Assembly (NCBI GenBank): GCA_028820325.1
Contig: JAPPJO010000025.1
Coordinates: 124,001 to 188,000, forward strand
DNA: 64,000 bases
Source: Gammaproteobacteria bacterium
Lineage (GTDB): Bacteria; Gemmatimonadota; Gemmatimonadetes; Longimicrobiales; Gaopeijiaceae
Direction: 5' to 3'
This document shows positions 1 through 8,198 of this stretch, piece by piece. Every line of letters begins with the position of its first letter. Position 1 is the stretch's first letter. The notes under the pieces were generated by a model. The model did not search any database. It was not told the origin of the DNA and saw only the letters and a program-made list of their open reading frames with translations. The position numbers and the translations under genes are program-made.

Positions 1-1
1 C

Positions 2-1501
2 ACGATCTGCGACAACCCGGATGAGGTCACGGTGGCCCTGCCAACGGTCTACCTCATTCAGTCGGTCCAGACTCCGCCGGGGACCGTGCGTCTGGTCGCC
101 AACCGGGACGCCTTGCTGAGGGCATTCGTGACGGCTGATGAACCGAGAGGGTTCTTCGAGCCCGAGGTCGTTGCGGTCTTTACGGGACCGGAAGGGGACG
201 AAGTTCACCGCGTGGTCATGACGCGCGACGGCAACCAGGTCCCTGCAGTTGCCGAAGAGGGCGATCTGGGCACGTCGTACAACGCCGTCATTCCCGCGGA
301 GGTCATCGTCCCGGGCGTCGAGATGGTCGTGGAGGTCGACCCCGGGGGCACACTCCCTCTCACCGCCGCGAGCGAAACCCGTTTCCCGCCCTCGGGTGCC
401 CGGCTGCTGAACGTCGTGGAAGTGCCCCCGACGCTGCTTAATCTGGTGCCGGTCGTGGAAGCCGCGGAGCCTGATTCGTCGGCTGTGGAGTGGGTCCGCC
501 GCATCTCCGCCGACAGCCCCGAGGTAGCGTTGCTGAGGCACGCTTTCCCGTTTGCCGGGTTCAGCGTCAGGCAGCACGCCGCCTATGTCACGTCTCTGGA
601 TCTCACCACTGTAATGGGGCAGGCGGCGCTCTTCGGAGAGCTGGCGATGCTGCGAGCATCGGAAGGCGGTGTGGGTCACTACTACGGGGTTGCCGCCGAC
701 CTCGGGTCCATCCGCGGTCGGGGACAGCTGCCCGGTTGGTTGAGCATCGGGATCATGAGTCCATTCACGCTGGCGCACGAAGTAGGACACAACCTCTCGC
801 TCAGGCACGCGCCCTGCGGGGGTGCCTTCGGCCCCGATCCGGCGTTCCCCTACCCGGACGGAAACGTTGGCGTGTGGGGATACGACTTCCGCAGCGGATC
901 GGTGGTACCTCCGGACGGCGGCCGGGACCTCATGAGCTACTGCCGGTCGTTCCCCTGGCTCAGCGATTTCTACTTCGAAAAGGTGATCGACCATCGCGCG
1001 GAGCTGGCCGCGGGCCCCGCGAGCACAGCCCTGGCTGCATCGGCCTCGCGGTCCGACATGCTCGTCCTGTGGGGCGGGGCCGTGGATGGCGAGCTGTGGA
1101 TCGAGCCGGTGTTGTCGATGAAGGCGGCGGCGAGACTGCCCGAGGCCCGGGGTCCGTACCGCGTTCGGGGGATGAGCTTGGACGGTCGGACGCTCTTCTC
1201 GCTGGACTTCACGCCCACGGAGGACGAGCACGGGGGCAGACACTTCTTCTTCACGGTGCCGATCGAGGCCGAGTGGGAGGACGCGCTCAAACGCGTCACC
1301 CTGACGGGGCCTGAAGGCGAGGCGTACGTGGACCACACCGACGAGCGCCGCATCACCGTCGTCACCGAGCCCGGGACCGGACGCCTGCGCGCGATTCTGC
1401 GGGACTGGGAAGGGGCGCTGCCGGACGCGCTCAGGGACGAGGCCGACCTGGAGGTGAGCATGACGCGCGGGCTCAGGGAGGCGGTGCGGCTGCGGAGGTG
1501 A
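2..1501 (+). CDS. Secreted zinc metalloprotease, metzincin-type (5' end outside window)
   Basis: The reading frame is open from the left edge, so the start lies outside the window; the first in-window GTG (32) is probably not the start. Counting from that GTG, a zinc motif HEVGHNLSLRH occupies residues 249-259 (HExxHxxxxxH), followed about 40 residues later by a Met-turn-like LMSYC (Met 301). Together these define the metzincin fold, whose members cleave proteins or peptides using one zinc ion. About 240 residues of beta-rich sequence precede the catalytic core and about 170 follow it (including an apparent immunoglobulin-like region). An extracytoplasmic location is likely but the export signal would be off the edge. 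Exact peptidase family not assigned. Confidence 0.75.
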   Translation, partial: TICDNPDEVTVALPTVYLIQSVQTPPGTVRLVANRDALLRAFVTADEPRGFFEPEVVAVFTGPEGDEVHRVVMTRDGNQVPAVAEEGDLGTSYNAVIPAEVIVPGVEMVVEVDPGGTLPLTAASETRFPPSGARLLNVVEVPPTLLNLVPVVEAAEPDSSAVEWVRRISADSPEVALLRHAFPFAGFSVRQHAAYVTSLDLTTVMGQAALFGELAMLRASEGGVGHYYGVAADLGSIRGRGQLPGWLSIGIMSPFTLAHEVGHNLSLRHAPCGGAFGPDPAFPYPDGNVGVWGYDFRSGSVVPPDGGRDLMSYCRSFPWLSDFYFEKVIDHRAELAAGPASTALAASASRSDMLVLWGGAVDGELWIEPVLSMKAAARLPEARGPYRVRGMSLDGRTLFSLDFTPTEDEHGGRHFFFTVPIEAEWEDALKRVTLTGPEGEAYVDHTDERRITVVTEPGTGRLRAILRDWEGALPDALRDEADLEVSMTRGLREAVRLRR

Positions 1502-1541
1502 CGCCAGGGCCGGGATTCTCGTTCCACAGGCCTCCCATGCC

Positions 1542-1564
1542 AACCCTTACGTTACGTCAGGGTT
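1542..1564. repeat. Inverted repeat AACCCT/AGGGTT, 11-nt spacer
   Basis: AACCCT at 1542-1547 and its exact reverse complement AGGGTT at 1559-1564, about 40 nt after the protease stop codon. With one bulged T the stem extends by a CC/GG pair. No run of T follows, so it is either a weak hairpin at the transcript end or an operator. Confidence 0.35.
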
Positions 1565-1582
1565 TGGGAAACATCTGGCACG

Positions 1583-1594
1583 GCAAGCGCTTGC
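1583..1594. repeat. Perfect 12-bp palindrome
   Basis: GCAAGCGCTTGC equals its own reverse complement. It lies upstream of the phosphoesterase lipoprotein gene. It could bind a dimeric regulator, but GC-rich palindromes of this size occur by chance. Confidence 0.3.
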
Positions 1595-1828
1595 GCGCTA
1601 ATCTTCGCGCCCCGGAAAACGCGGCTCCGGTTCCCCACGCCATCGAGGCGTGACGCCTGTCCGCTTTCCGGCGCCTGCTCGGAAGGCCGGCGAGAAACCG
1701 GGGCGGGACAGAGCGTACTCCCGTCGCGGCCATGCCAGGGGAGTCCCATGGAAACGGAGCCAGAAGGCGACGGGCGGGGCCGGGTTGCGGGCGAGGTCGG
1801 TCAGGCGCTGCCCGCACTTCACCCGCCG

Positions 1829-2809
1829 ATGCGCGCGGGCCGGGGGCCTGTCGCGACCTCGCTGCTCTGGCTGGCGTCGGCCCTGATTCTCGTCGGTTGC
1901 TCCGACCCGCCTCCCGCCGATCCTCCCCCGCCCGGCGCCATCGCCTTCGGCGTCTACGGGGACGGGCCCTACTACCCATGGGAGGAGCCACGCGCCCAGC
2001 GGCTGCTGGCGGACGCCGAGTCGGCGGGGGTGGACTTCCTCATCCACATCGGGGATATCCTGGGCGGATCGTGCGCGGACGAGCAACTGCACGACATACG
2101 CAGGCGGCTGGACGAGGTGCCGCTTCCGGTCGTGTACACTCCGGGGGACAACGAGTGGGCGGACTGCCATGCGCCAAATGCGGGCGGGTACGATCCGCTC
2201 GAGCGGCTGGAACGGCTTCGGGAGATCTACTTCGACGATCCCTCATCCAGTCTCGGCGCAGTCCCGATGCCCGTCGCATCGCAGGCGAGGGATGCCGGGT
2301 TCTCCGAGTTTCCCGAGAACGTGCGCTGGACCCGGGGCGGCTTCGTCTTCGCCACCCTCCACGTGGTCGGGTCGTTCGACGCGACGGCGCAGTTCCCGGG
2401 ACGCGACCACCGCCATGACCAGGAGGTGGCCCGGCGAAACGAGGCAGCGCTCGCGTGGGTTGATGCGGTCTTCCAGGAAGCGCGCGCCATCGAGGCTTCC
2501 ACGATCGTGCTCGCAGCGCACGCCAACGTCCGCCTCGAGAGCGGGGGCGGGGACGGCTACGGAGCCCTGGTCGCCGCTCTGCGGGATCATGTGGCCGCCT
2601 TTCCCGGGGATGTCCTCTTCATCCACGGGGACACGCACACCTTCCGGATGGACCAGCCCCTGACCGACGGGAAGGGACGCGGACTCGCCAACTTCACGCG
2701 TCTCGAGACCTGGGGATCCCCGGACATAGGCTGGGTCCGGGTGGTGCTGGACGCGGTGAAGGGTGAAGTCGTCGAAATCGAGCCGCGGCTGATGCGGCGC
2801 TGGTTCTGA
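1829..2809 (+). CDS. Calcineurin-like metallophosphoesterase lipoprotein
   Basis: Predicted two-metal phosphoesterase anchored to a membrane by lipid. From ATG 1829 the N-terminus is a lipoprotein signal ending in ILVGC (Cys 23-24 region), then a proline-rich linker. Metal-binding motifs follow in the usual order: GVYGDG, HIGDILGG, a GDNEW block (GDN[HE] motif), AAHAN and a C-terminal HGDTH. Substrate unknown. ATG 1748 is an alternative start with a better ribosome-binding site (GGGGAG, 4 nt) but would put 27 acidic/proline-rich residues before the signal peptide; 1829 fits lipoprotein topology better. The APC permease follows after 56 nt on the same strand. Confidence 0.8.
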   Translation: MRAGRGPVATSLLWLASALILVGCSDPPPADPPPPGAIAFGVYGDGPYYPWEEPRAQRLLADAESAGVDFLIHIGDILGGSCADEQLHDIRRRLDEVPLPVVYTPGDNEWADCHAPNAGGYDPLERLERLREIYFDDPSSSLGAVPMPVASQARDAGFSEFPENVRWTRGGFVFATLHVVGSFDATAQFPGRDHRHDQEVARRNEAALAWVDAVFQEARAIEASTIVLAAHANVRLESGGGDGYGALVAALRDHVAAFPGDVLFIHGDTHTFRMDQPLTDGKGRGLANFTRLETWGSPDIGWVRVVLDAVKGEVVEIEPRLMRRWF

Positions 2810-2865
2810 CGGCCCGCGATTACGAACTCCCCCCGGACTGCCAGCGAAGGAGGAGAGCGCGACCG

Positions 2866-4374
2866 ATGAACGATCGAGAGGCGTCCGCCGGATCCCGGCC
2901 CGCAACCGGGCTCGCCCGGGAACTCGGGCTCATGGGGCTGGTGGCGACCGGCATCTGTGCGATGCTCGGCGCCGCCATCAACGTGATGCCCTTCATGATC
3001 CAGCGCAGCGTGCCCGGGATCGGGCCCTGGGTGCTGCCCGCGTACCTCTTCGCGGCCGTGCCCGCGGTCCTGGCCGCGCTGGCCTACGCCAGCCTGGGCT
3101 CGGCGATGCCGCGGGCCGGGGGCAGCTACATCTATGCGAGCCGGGGCTTGAGTCCGTACTGGGGCTTCGTGGCCAGCTTCTCGCAGTGGTTCGGGCTGTC
3201 CATCGCGATCGGGGTGGTCTCCTACATCCTGATTCCCTTCCTGCGCGACATCGCGGGTGCGCTCGAGTTGGTCGCCCTCGCGGACGCCCTCGACACCGGT
3301 GCGGTGCGGGTGGGGCTGGCGCTCGCGTTCCTGTGGACCTTCGTGCTGGTGAACGTGCGCGGGCTCGAGCTCTACGAGCGGACTCTCGTCCCGATGATGT
3401 TCCTGATGTTCGCGCTGGGCGCGGTGGTGATCGTGGCCGGGTTCGCCTTCGACCACGGGGACTTCGCAGCCGCGCTCTCGGCGTCGGAGGGCCGGTCCGT
3501 CCCGGAGGTGGCCGCGCCGGCGCTCGAACCTCGCACCCTGCTGGCGGCATCCGTGTTGCTCTTCGCCACCTTCATCGGCTTCGACTCCATCGCCCAGGCC
3601 GGGGGCGAGGCGAAGAACCCGGGGCGCAACCTGCCGCTCGCGATCGGGCTCGCGATCACGATCGTGGGGGGCTTCTACTTCCTGTTCACTGCGGCGGTGT
3701 ACCACGCGGTTCCCTGGAGCTTCATCGCCGCCGAGGCGCAGGTGCGGGATCTTACCGCGCCCGGACTGCTCGGGTATCTGCTCCCCGCGGGATGGACGGT
3801 GGTCATCGTCGGCGGGGCCGCGGTGGCGCTCATCAACGACCTCCCGGCGATGCTGCTGGCGGTCTCGCGCATGATGTTCGCGTGGGCGGAGGACGGCATC
3901 TTCCCGAAGAGGGCCGCCGCGGTGCACCCGCGCCGGCGCACACCCCACATCGCCATCATCGCCAGCGGCGTCATGGCCTCGGTAGGGATCGTAGGAAGTC
4001 ATCTCGCGGGCGACTTCTTCCTGGGTATCGACATCCTCGTCATCTCAATGCTGGTGAACTTCGGACTGATGTGCCTGGCGTTGCTCACGCTGCCGCGGCG
4101 CAACCCCGACCTGGCGGCGCGCGTGTCCGTGCTCACCGGGCGCACCGCGCGGACTCTGGTGGGCGGCGCGGGCGTGGTCGTGCTGGGGACCTTCCTGGTG
4201 GTCCAGGTGATGCGGGACCTCACCAGTGAAGTTGCGGCGTGGTACTTCCATCCCACGTGGGTGTGGCTGCTGGTGATGGCCGTCGCCTCCGGCGTCTACT
4301 GGCGCGAGATGGCCGCGCTCAGGACCTCCGGCGCGGATGTGGAGCGCATCTTCCGCGAACTCCCGCCTGAATGA
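2866..4374 (+). CDS. APC-superfamily amino acid permease
   Basis: 502-residue polytopic membrane protein with about 12-13 hydrophobic segments, typical of amino acid-polyamine-organocation transporters. The first segment carries the family pattern of a glycine-rich unwound helix (GLVATGICAMLGAAINVMP), and the PRAGGSYIYASRGLSP loop is characteristic of the family. It should import an amino acid or related amine across the cytoplasmic membrane by proton or sodium symport or by exchange; the substrate cannot be read from sequence. A ribosome-binding site (AGGAG) lies about 14 nt before ATG. The stop codon overlaps the start of the next gene (ATGA), so the two are probably translated together. 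Confidence 0.9.
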   Translation: MNDREASAGSRPATGLARELGLMGLVATGICAMLGAAINVMPFMIQRSVPGIGPWVLPAYLFAAVPAVLAALAYASLGSAMPRAGGSYIYASRGLSPYWGFVASFSQWFGLSIAIGVVSYILIPFLRDIAGALELVALADALDTGAVRVGLALAFLWTFVLVNVRGLELYERTLVPMMFLMFALGAVVIVAGFAFDHGDFAAALSASEGRSVPEVAAPALEPRTLLAASVLLFATFIGFDSIAQAGGEAKNPGRNLPLAIGLAITIVGGFYFLFTAAVYHAVPWSFIAAEAQVRDLTAPGLLGYLLPAGWTVVIVGGAAVALINDLPAMLLAVSRMMFAWAEDGIFPKRAAAVHPRRRTPHIAIIASGVMASVGIVGSHLAGDFFLGIDILVISMLVNFGLMCLALLTLPRRNPDLAARVSVLTGRTARTLVGGAGVVVLGTFLVVQVMRDLTSEVAAWYFHPTWVWLLVMAVASGVYWREMAALRTSGADVERIFRELPPE

Positions 4375-5825
4375 GCGTAGAACGCCGGCTGCTGGCTCCG
4401 GGACTGCGCGTGTCCCGCGTGCTGAACGGGCTCTGGCAGGTCGCGGACGCGGAACGCGGCGGAACCGAACTCGACCCGAAAGCGGCGGCGCTCGCGCTGG
4501 AGGCCCATGTGGAGGCGGGGTTCGACACCTTCGACGCCGCGGATCACTACGGGTCCGCCGAGATCATCGCGGGGGCCCTGGCCCGACGCCGGGAAGGGGT
4601 GCGCGTGCTCACCAAGTGGGTGCCGTCCCCGGGCGCGTCGTCGCGGGCGGAGGTGGAGGCGGCGGTCGACCGCGCGCTCCGGAGGATCGGCGTGGAGCGC
4701 ATCGATCTGCTCCAGTTCCACGCCTGGAACTACGCCGACCCGAGCTGGCTGGACTGCCTGTTCCACCTGACCGACCTGAAGGCCGACGGACAGATCCTGC
4801 ACCTGGGGGTGACCAACCTGGATGCGGTGCATCTGGACATGGCGCTCCACAGCGGCATCCCCATCGTCTGCAACCAGGTGTGCTACTCGCTGCTGGACCG
4901 GCGCCCGGCCACCGCCATGGCCGAGGTGTGCCGGACCCACGGCGTGCAGTTGCTGGCCTACGGGACCCTCGCCGGGGGGCTGCTGAGCGACCGCTGGCTG
5001 GGCCGTCCGGCGCCTCCGATCGACGACGCGCTCACCTGGTCGCAGATGAAGTACCGCCGCTTCGTGGACCAGGCGGGGGGGTGGGACCGCTTTCAGGAGG
5101 TGCTGCGGGCGGCGCGGCGGGTCGCGGACCGGCTGGGCGTGTCGGTGGCCAACGTGGCCGGACGCTACGTGCTCGAGCAGCCCGGGGTGGCCGGGGTGAT
5201 CGTGGGTGCGCGGCCGGGCGGGCGGAGCTACCTCGAAGACAACCTGCGGCTCTTCGACTTCTCGCTGGACGGCGATGCGCTCGCCGAGCTGGATGGGGCG
5301 GCTGCGCGCCTGGATCCCATCCCGGGGGACTGCGGTGACGAGTACCGGCGCCCGCCCTACCTGACCGCGGCGGGCGATCTGCGCCACCACGTCACCCGCT
5401 TCCCTTCACCATATCCGGTGCGACACCGGAGCGACGGACGCGCGCGGGTCTCGTCCGGGACCATGTGGGAGGACGTGGCCGGCTTCAGCCGCGCCGTGAG
5501 GTCCGGCAACCGCATCTGGGTCGCGGGCACCACCGCGACCCACGGCAGCCGCCTCATCGGGGGCGACGACGCCGGCGCCCAGACCCACTTCGCCATCGAC
5601 AAGGTGGAGGGCGCGCTGAACTCGCTGGGCGCCGGGCTCGCCGACGTCGTGCGCACCCGGCTCTACATCCGGGACGCCGCCGACTGGGAGGCCGTGGCGC
5701 GCGCGCACGGACACCGCTTTCGCGAGGTGCTGCCCGCCAACACCCTCATCCGCACGGGGCTGGTCGGCGAGGGCTACCGGGTGGAGATCGAAGCCGAGGC
5801 GGAGGTCAGAGCATCTCCAGAATAA
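4371..5825 (+). CDS. Aldo/keto reductase fused to a RidA-like domain
   Basis: Residues 1 to about 340 form an aldo/keto reductase barrel with the full catalytic tetrad visible: Asp55 and Tyr60 (FDAADHY), Lys82 (LTKW) and His117 (LQFHAWN). NAD(P)H-dependent reduction or oxidation of a carbonyl is expected. Residues of about 362-480 form a RidA/YjgF-like domain (start near SGTMWEDVAGFSRAV, end GYRVEIEAEAEV). In enamine/imine deaminases of this family a conserved PAR motif supplies the carboxylate-binding arginine; here the equivalent reads PAN, so deaminase activity is doubtful. Start overlaps the permease stop. The 3' end overlaps the convergent CcdA-like gene by 20 bp. The fusion suggests handling of an unstable amine/carbonyl compound, perhaps one taken up by the permease; this is inference. 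Confidence 0.88.
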   Translation: MSVERRLLAPGLRVSRVLNGLWQVADAERGGTELDPKAAALALEAHVEAGFDTFDAADHYGSAEIIAGALARRREGVRVLTKWVPSPGASSRAEVEAAVDRALRRIGVERIDLLQFHAWNYADPSWLDCLFHLTDLKADGQILHLGVTNLDAVHLDMALHSGIPIVCNQVCYSLLDRRPATAMAEVCRTHGVQLLAYGTLAGGLLSDRWLGRPAPPIDDALTWSQMKYRRFVDQAGGWDRFQEVLRAARRVADRLGVSVANVAGRYVLEQPGVAGVIVGARPGGRSYLEDNLRLFDFSLDGDALAELDGAAARLDPIPGDCGDEYRRPPYLTAAGDLRHHVTRFPSPYPVRHRSDGRARVSSGTMWEDVAGFSRAVRSGNRIWVAGTTATHGSRLIGGDDAGAQTHFAIDKVEGALNSLGAGLADVVRTRLYIRDAADWEAVARAHGHRFREVLPANTLIRTGLVGEGYRVEIEAEAEVRASPE

Positions 5826-6534
5826 AGTCGGGCGTGAAGCGGATCAGGTACGTGCTGAGCACGGTGAACGAGCCGCTGACCAGCATCACGCCGAGGACGA
5901 TCAGGAGAACGCCCGCCGAGACCTGAAGCGCGGGAAGCAGGTGCCGGAAGCGCTGAAAGCCGCGCAGGAAGGCATCCACTGCGAGCGTGGACAGAAGAAA
6001 CGGCACCGCGAGCCCCATCGAGTAGACGAAGAGGTATCCCACGCCCGCCCACATGTATTCGGCCGTTGCGGCCAGGGTGAGCGCCGTCCCCAGCATGGGC
6101 CCGATGCACGGCGTCCATCCCGCCGCGAAGGCTGCCCCCACGCCCAGGGTTCCCAGGTGGCCGACGGGCTTGTCGTTCAGATGCACGCGCCGTTCCCGGT
6201 CCAGCGGGGTCAGCCGCAGCACGCCGGCCAGGTACAGCCCCAGGACGATGATGATCACACCGCCGATGCGCGCGATCCACAGGTCGTAGGCGCGGAAGAA
6301 CTGGCCCAGGAAGGAGGCCGACGCGCCCATCAGGACGAAGATCAGCGTGAACCCGGAGACGAACAGGAGCGAATGGATCACCGCGGCGCGCCGGTCCACG
6401 CCTGCCTGCAGGTCCTCCAGGCTCATGCCCGTGATGAACGAGAGGTAGCCGGGCACCAGAGGAAGCACGCAGGGGGAGAGGAAGGAAATCGTTCCCGCCA
6501 GGAAGACGCCCGCCAAGGGTATCGAATCGGTCAC
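5806..6534 (-). CDS. ccdA: CcdA-like thiol:disulfide interchange membrane protein
   Basis: 242-residue membrane protein with about six transmembrane segments and the two conserved cysteine/proline motifs of the CcdA/DsbD-beta family: FLSPCVLPLVPG (Cys22) and GWTPCIGP (Cys143). Such proteins pass electrons from cytoplasmic thioredoxin to periplasmic thiol proteins, commonly for cytochrome c maturation. I chose GTG 6534 because it overlaps the preceding stop codon (GTGA) and removes a proline-rich upstream extension. It is the last gene of the eleven-gene minus-strand run. No other cytochrome c maturation gene is in the window, so the partner is unknown. Confidence 0.88.
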   Translation of the reverse strand: MTDSIPLAGVFLAGTISFLSPCVLPLVPGYLSFITGMSLEDLQAGVDRRAAVIHSLLFVSGFTLIFVLMGASASFLGQFFRAYDLWIARIGGVIIIVLGLYLAGVLRLTPLDRERRVHLNDKPVGHLGTLGVGAAFAAGWTPCIGPMLGTALTLAATAEYMWAGVGYLFVYSMGLAVPFLLSTLAVDAFLRGFQRFRHLLPALQVSAGVLLIVLGVMLVSGSFTVLSTYLIRFTPDFILEML

Positions 6535-8198
6535 GGATTGCTTTTCCGGGGCTGGGGACGAGCTGCGGATGTCGGTGGAGGCCGGATGTCCGTCTGCGCG
6601 GTTTCCTCGGATGCCGGGCCCGAGCGGGCGCGTCTGGCCTCCGCCCAGGCGCGGGCACCGGCCGTGACCCCCAGCCACCCCAGAATGGCCGCGAAGGTCC
6701 AGGCCACGGTTCGGGGGAAGAAGGCGGACAGCAGCGCGAGCCCGATGAGTATGCCGGCCGTGGTGCCCAGCACGGTGCGCGCCTCCCGCTCCAGCAGGCG
6801 GCGGCCGGCGATGGCGTCGCCCAGGGTCGAGCCCGCGCGCACCAGGTCGCTGATGCGCCAGCCACCGCGGTCGGGGGACTGGCGCCAGTGCTCCAGCCGC
6901 TCAAGGAGGCGCTCCGGAGGCTCGATGGGGCGCTGCTCGGGCTCCCTGGCGGGAGGTCGCGCCGCACGTCCGTGCCGTCCGGAGGGCAGGACGATCTCGA
7001 TCGACGAGGCCAAGTCGGCCAGGAAGAGGCCTTCCAGCTGCCGGGCCAGCTTGCGGTCGAGCACGCCGATGTCGATCTCCCAGTTGCCGAGCAGGCTGGC
7101 CGCGTTGAGGTTGCTCGATCCGATGCGGCTCCAGACCCCGTCGGCGACCGCCGTCTTGGCGTGAATCATCGGCCCCTGCCACTCGAACAGCCGCACGCCC
7201 GCCTTCAGGAGATCCCGGTATCCCCCCCGCGCCAGGCTTCCTACCAGAGGCCAGTTGTTGTGGGCGGGCACCAGGATGCGCACATCCACTCCGTCCCGGG
7301 CGGCGGCGGCCAGCGCTTCGGCGACCGGGCGAGGCGCGATGAAGTAGGGATCGGTGATCCAGAGTCGCCGGCGCACGCTGGCGGCGGCCAACTGGGTCAC
7401 CCGGTAGACCCGGGCCCTCCAGGGTCTGCCCTCGATGACCCAGACCGGGGTCTGGCCCGCCGCCTCCGGCACGACCTCGTCCAGCAGTTCCGCGGGCACG
7501 GGGTCGCCGATCTCGTCCCACAGCCGTCCGAACGCGCGCGCCGCCGCCAGCGCCGCCGGACCCCGCAGTTCGGCGCCGGTGTCGCGCCAGGGCGCGCGAT
7601 CCTCGGTGCCCGCCCACTCGTCGCCGATGCAGAACCCCCCGACGAAAGCCACTTCGCCGTCTACGCACACCAGCTTGCGGTGGTCGCGCTGAAGCACGCC
7701 GAAGGGATCGCGCAGGGCGGGCCGGTTGAAGGCGCGCACCTGGACGCCCTTCTCGCGGAACGGCTTCCAGTAGCGGGCGGGCGTCGCCCAGCATCCCACC
7801 CAGTCGTAGAGGACCCGTACCTCCACGCCCTGCTCCGCCTTGGCCACCAGGATGTCGCGGAAGGCACGGCCGGTCCTGTCGTCGCGAACGACATAGTTCT
7901 CGAAATGGACGAAACGGCGGGCGCTCTCGATGGCGTCGATCCAGCTCTCGAAGGTATGCGGTCCATCGAAGTTCAGCCGGATTTCGTTGTCGTCGATGCG
8001 CGGGGCGCCCGCGGAGCGATCCATGGCCTTCGCCAGAACGTCGTAGGGCGTGACTTCCAGGCCGAAGGACAGAGTGGATGTCCGCTGTGGTGCGCGCGCG
8101 AGGCCGAGGTCTGCGGGGCCGGCCGGGGCGCGCGGCCGGTCCGAGGGCTGAACGGCGCCCGGCGTGTCTACCGGCTGGGGGCGGGCGGAAGCGCTCAC
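6531..8198 (-). CDS. Phospholipase D family / cardiolipin synthase-like protein
   Basis: 555-residue protein with two HKD active-site motifs: HRKLVCVD (His173, Lys175, Asp180) and HAKTAVAD (His346, Lys348, Asp353), each followed by a GG or GSSN box. Two HKD motifs in one chain is the arrangement of cardiolipin synthases and phospholipases D, which act through a phospho-histidine intermediate. Unlike classical bacterial Cls there is no N-terminal pair of membrane helices; one hydrophobic segment occurs near the C-terminus (about residues 490-530), so it is probably tethered there. GTG 8198 is chosen as start because it overlaps the agmatinase stop (GTGA) and the frame upstream is the shadow of that gene. 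Role in phospholipid synthesis or remodelling is inferred. Confidence 0.85.
   Translation of the reverse strand: MSASARPQPVDTPGAVQPSDRPRAPAGPADLGLARAPQRTSTLSFGLEVTPYDVLAKAMDRSAGAPRIDDNEIRLNFDGPHTFESWIDAIESARRFVHFENYVVRDDRTGRAFRDILVAKAEQGVEVRVLYDWVGCWATPARYWKPFREKGVQVRAFNRPALRDPFGVLQRDHRKLVCVDGEVAFVGGFCIGDEWAGTEDRAPWRDTGAELRGPAALAAARAFGRLWDEIGDPVPAELLDEVVPEAAGQTPVWVIEGRPWRARVYRVTQLAAASVRRRLWITDPYFIAPRPVAEALAAAARDGVDVRILVPAHNNWPLVGSLARGGYRDLLKAGVRLFEWQGPMIHAKTAVADGVWSRIGSSNLNAASLLGNWEIDIGVLDRKLARQLEGLFLADLASSIEIVLPSGRHGRAARPPAREPEQRPIEPPERLLERLEHWRQSPDRGGWRISDLVRAGSTLGDAIAGRRLLEREARTVLGTTAGILIGLALLSAFFPRTVAWTFAAILGWLGVTAGARAWAEARRARSGPASEETAQTDIRPPPTSAARPQPRKSNP

Larger units (their letters stand above)
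1502..1828. other. Intergenic stretch with two inverted repeats
   Basis: About 327 bases (246 if the next gene starts at 1748) with no convincing gene on either strand. It holds an imperfect hairpin at 1542-1564 and a perfect 12-bp palindrome at 1583-1594, listed separately. A purine-rich GGGGAG about 4 nt before ATG 1748 could be a ribosome-binding site. I see no clear -35/-10 pair and no T-tract terminator. Confidence 0.4.

Noticed and set aside
1557..2279. Several small and medium minus-strand frames around the intergenic region and the start of the phosphoesterase gene.
   Set aside because: Arg/Pro-rich translations with no start signals; they are antisense to the phosphoesterase gene or in non-coding DNA.
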